From: JAYZDB01 sp036338025
GTDB lineage: Bacteria; Planctomycetota; UBA1135; UBA2386
Direction of reading: 5' to 3'
Assembly: GCA_036338025.1 (NCBI GenBank)
Contig: JAYZDB010000242.1
Location: 1 to 16,203 of the forward strand
Length of the DNA stretch: 16,203 bases
Below are positions 13,824 through 16,203 of this stretch, piece by piece. The position numbers and the translations under genes are program-made. The notes beneath the pieces were generated by a model. The model saw only the letters and a list, made by a program, of their open reading frames with translations, had not been told where the DNA came from and did no database searches. Every line of letters begins with the position of its first letter. Position 1 is the stretch's first letter.

Positions 13824-15931
13824 GGCACCGGGGCATAGGCCGGCTGGGGCTGATGACCTGCCTGGCAGCCCTGACCACTCCCGTAACGGCGCAGGCTCCA
13901 GCCGGTGGCTTTGAGTCGATCCTGTGGTTGCACGGCGGTCCGCCACGTGATGCAGCGTTCTTCGCGGCCGTCAAGGCCGCCGGCTACTCGGCCGTCAGCG
14001 TTTCGGGTGGCGATGACCCGACGCTACCGGGCGCTCACGGACTGGGTTATTACCACGACCAGCTATGCGGCAAGGGCGTTCTCGAGTTGCGCGCTGCGCA
14101 GTATCAGCCGGTTGTGAAGGCCTACTCCGAGGCGCGTGATGACTCGACACTGGTTCGGCCGGCGTGCCTGTCCGAGTCCGAAACCCTGGCGCGACTCCTG
14201 GGTACCGCTGGCAAGCGCCTGGCGGCGACCTTGCCGCACCGGCCGTGGGCGATCAGTCTCGGTGACGAGATCAGTGTGACCAGTCACGCCAATCCTCTCG
14301 ACCTGTGCTTTGCCCCGGCCAGTCTGGTGGGTTTCCGGAGGTTTGTCACAGCGCGTTATCGAACCATCCAGGAGTTGAATGTGCGTTGGGGGACGGACTT
14401 CGCCAGCTTTGGTCGGGTGCGCCCGTTCACCGCCGACAGGATCCGGCGGCGTGAGTTGGTCGGTGGGCGTCTGCCACAGTCCTTGGAACCCTGGGCCACC
14501 CACCGCGAGTTCATGGATCGCGAGTTCGCCCAGGTCATCGGTGCGCTGGTCAAGGTGGCGGGTCGCCACGAGGACGCGCCGCCGATCGGTCTGACCGGCG
14601 TCCAGCAACCCTCGGCGTATGGTGGGCATGACTACGCGCGCGTATTGCCGCTGTGTAGCTTCTATGAGGTGTACGACATTGGTGGAGCACGCGACCTGGC
14701 CATGTGTCTGGCGCCTGCCGACGCGGTCCAGGTGGCGACCCTGTTTGCTCCCGAGGGGCGACTCGATCCGCTGATCCTGCGCGCGCAGCTCGCCGATCTG
14801 ATCGCTCACGGAATGTCGGGGGTGGTCGTTTGGAGTGCCGGCCTGGCTTTTGACACAAAGGGCCGTCCGACGGCGTATGGCAAGGCGATGAGTGAGGCGC
14901 TGCGGAAACTCCAGCCGGTGGCGAACCGGTTCGCCGGGGCCACGCTACGGCGGTCGGATGTCTGGATGCTTGAGTCGCAGGCATCGGTGCGGGCCTGGTG
15001 GATGCTGGACTCGCGTGCTGACGGAGATACCTGGATCAAGCGCCTGTCCTCATATGAGGCACGCCACAGTACCAGCCTGGCGGCGCGTCGCGGCTGGATC
15101 CGATTGCTCGAAGATCTCGGCTTGCAACCACTGCTGGTCTCGTCCACCAGGCTGCTGGCAGCCTTGAGAAAATCCAGACCTCGAGTGTTGATACTGCCAG
15201 CTACGATTGCGCTGTCGGACGCGGTAGCGGACGCCATCAAGAAATATGTCGAGGATGGTGGAGTACTGCTGGCGGACCATTCGACCGGACTCTACGACGA
15301 GCGATTGGCCCGCCGGGAACGACCAGCCCTCGATGACCTGTTCGGAATCCAGAGTCGTGGAACCGGCATTGCCAGTCAGTTCGTCATCGGTGGCCGCGCC
15401 GTCAAGAAGGCTCGCCTGCGGAGTGGGGCGGCGGTCGCTGAGCACGGACTGCGAGCGGCGGTTTCAGACGTCAAGTCTGGTCGCCACCTCCAGATGGAGA
15501 ACGAGGCCGGTCGCGGCCGGACGTGTTATCTGAACATGGCGGTGTGCGAGTACGGGTCGGTTCGTCTGGATCCCAAGGCGATCGGTGCGGCGCTCGATAT
15601 CCGACGGCGGGTGCGGTTTGTCCTGCGGACAGCCGGGGTCACGCCGCCGGTCTACATTCGGGCCAAGGGTATGCCGACCTGCCTCGAACGCATGGTATTG
15701 CGGGCTCGAGATGGCCGCCAGCTGCTGGCCGTCCGGGTCAATGCGCTGGAGTCGCCGGAGTTGCTCGCCAAGCTGATCAAGCGGGGTCCGGTCGAGATCG
15801 AGCTGTCATTCCCCAAGAAGACGGTCTTGAAGAATCTTCTTACCCAGAAGACGACTGGCAGTGCTACCACTCACAGTGTCTCCCTGGATTCCAGCTTGGG
15901 GTTGTTCCTCGAAGTTGAGAAAGGTAGTTGA
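13820..15931 (+). CDS. Exported glycoside hydrolase family 42-like protein
   Basis: From ATG 13820 (overlapping the regulator stop as ATGA) the protein has 703 residues; a start at 13790 lies inside the regulator gene and is less likely. Residues 1-25 form a signal peptide (RHRGIGRLGLMTCLAALTTPVTAQA). The region about 28-340 resembles the GH42 TIM barrel: SLGDEISV (146-153) fits the acid/base position, with Glu150 the likely residue, and FRRFVTARYRTIQELNVRWG (172-191) is the segment that follows it in beta-galactosidases. Residues about 425-510 resemble the Rossmann-like trimerisation domain: WIRLLEDLGLQPLLV, RVLILPATIALSD, KKYVEDGGVLLAD and LDDLFGI. A second catalytic Glu is not obvious; Glu312 (FAPEGRL) is only a candidate. 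It may trim galactosides or other sugars outside the inner membrane, or be a non-catalytic relative. Its place in a signalling and envelope operon is unusual. Confidence 0.82.
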   Translation: MRHRGIGRLGLMTCLAALTTPVTAQAPAGGFESILWLHGGPPRDAAFFAAVKAAGYSAVSVSGGDDPTLPGAHGLGYYHDQLCGKGVLELRAAQYQPVVKAYSEARDDSTLVRPACLSESETLARLLGTAGKRLAATLPHRPWAISLGDEISVTSHANPLDLCFAPASLVGFRRFVTARYRTIQELNVRWGTDFASFGRVRPFTADRIRRRELVGGRLPQSLEPWATHREFMDREFAQVIGALVKVAGRHEDAPPIGLTGVQQPSAYGGHDYARVLPLCSFYEVYDIGGARDLAMCLAPADAVQVATLFAPEGRLDPLILRAQLADLIAHGMSGVVVWSAGLAFDTKGRPTAYGKAMSEALRKLQPVANRFAGATLRRSDVWMLESQASVRAWWMLDSRADGDTWIKRLSSYEARHSTSLAARRGWIRLLEDLGLQPLLVSSTRLLAALRKSRPRVLILPATIALSDAVADAIKKYVEDGGVLLADHSTGLYDERLARRERPALDDLFGIQSRGTGIASQFVIGGRAVKKARLRSGAAVAEHGLRAAVSDVKSGRHLQMENEAGRGRTCYLNMAVCEYGSVRLDPKAIGAALDIRRRVRFVLRTAGVTPPVYIRAKGMPTCLERMVLRARDGRQLLAVRVNALESPELLAKLIKRGPVEIELSFPKKTVLKNLLTQKTTGSATTHSVSLDSSLGLFLEVEKGS

Positions 15932-16203
15932 TGATCGAACGCAAAGTAGTCGGTACCTCGATTGAATCGGCACGCGACGATGATCGGTCCTGCACCATCC
16001 TGGTCTCGGACCTGCACATCCCTGAGGGCGGTGGACCAGCGAAGGCGATGTTCTGCGACCTGCTCGCCGGCATCGAAGATCCTGCACGAACGCGGGTCAT
16101 CGTGCTGGGTGACCTGTTTGACGTCTACATCGGTCCCAAGCAGAACACCGTGGGGGTTTGGCGCCAGATCGCCGAGGCCTTGGCAGAATCCGCCGATCGT
16201 GGG
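15931..16203 (+). CDS. LpxH-like metallophosphoesterase (partial, C-terminus off the right edge)
   Basis: The ATG at 15931 overlaps the previous stop (TGATG) and 91 codons are present before the edge. The first two metal-binding signatures of calcineurin-like phosphoesterases are visible: LVSDLHI (Asp27, His29) and VIVLGDLFDVYIG (Asp61). The GDLFDVYIG form is close to that of UDP-2,3-diacylglucosamine hydrolase, which makes lipid X in lipid A synthesis. The later GNHD and the lid region are outside the window, so the substrate is not certain; other LpxH-like enzymes exist. Coupling to an exported hydrolase and an envelope-type regulator fits an outer-membrane function. I avoid a firm gene symbol because two thirds of the protein is missing. 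Confidence 0.85.
   Translation, partial: MIERKVVGTSIESARDDDRSCTILVSDLHIPEGGGPAKAMFCDLLAGIEDPARTRVIVLGDLFDVYIGPKQNTVGVWRQIAEALAESADRG

Overview
The window is GC-rich (by eye roughly 60-65%), densely coded, and comes from a Gram-negative bacterium: it carries an LpxH-type metallophosphoesterase, a secretin-related exported protein and a GspF/PilC-type membrane protein. A sigma-54 gene, a sigma-54 activator, an ECF sigma factor with a membrane anti-sigma carrying a large outer domain, and a GH42-like exported hydrolase together suggest Planctomycetota or a related lineage. That placement is an inference from gene content, not from a marker-gene comparison.

Left and middle (1-10872): every gene is on the minus strand. 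In transcription order they are: a short GspF/PilC-like protein (10872-9946); an ECF sigma factor (9860-9261) overlapping by 4 bp a zinc-finger anti-sigma with one membrane segment and a large helical-repeat outer domain (9264-7822); an exported protein with two secretin-like modules (7782-6001); sigma-54 RpoN (5806-4370); elongation factor P (4293-3727); a three-part glycosyltransferase (3614-1476); and a membrane-anchored protein of unknown function running off the left edge (1221-1). The last one has no stop codon inside the window, so a complete-ORF search misses it.

Divergent region (10873-11874): a 59-bp intergenic stretch separates the minus-strand run from a small tail-anchored-like membrane protein on the plus strand (10932-11378). 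A 496-bp stretch without a convincing gene follows. It holds a strong hairpin (11452-11479), a promoter-like pair (11514-11541), a long 5' hairpin (11554-11589) and a textbook intrinsic terminator (11705-11738). Together these outline a structured RNA of about 190 nt, either a small RNA or a leader.

Right (11875-16203): a tightly overlapped plus-strand operon. A GGDEF-like protein without its catalytic signature overlaps an NtrC-type response regulator (ATGA), which overlaps an exported GH42-like hydrolase (ATGA), which overlaps an LpxH-like metallophosphoesterase cut by the right edge (TGATG). The regulator has departures in its GAFTGA loop and Walker B motif. RpoN, its presumed polymerase partner, is encoded in the same window.

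Most interesting are the gspF-like / ECF sigma / anti-sigma / tandem-secretin-module group, which looks like a self-regulated envelope module without the usual type II secretion partners; the structured RNA at about 11549-11738; and the coupling of a degenerate GGDEF protein to an unusual sigma-54 activator and envelope enzymes. I saw no tRNA, rRNA, CRISPR array, insertion sequence or attachment site.
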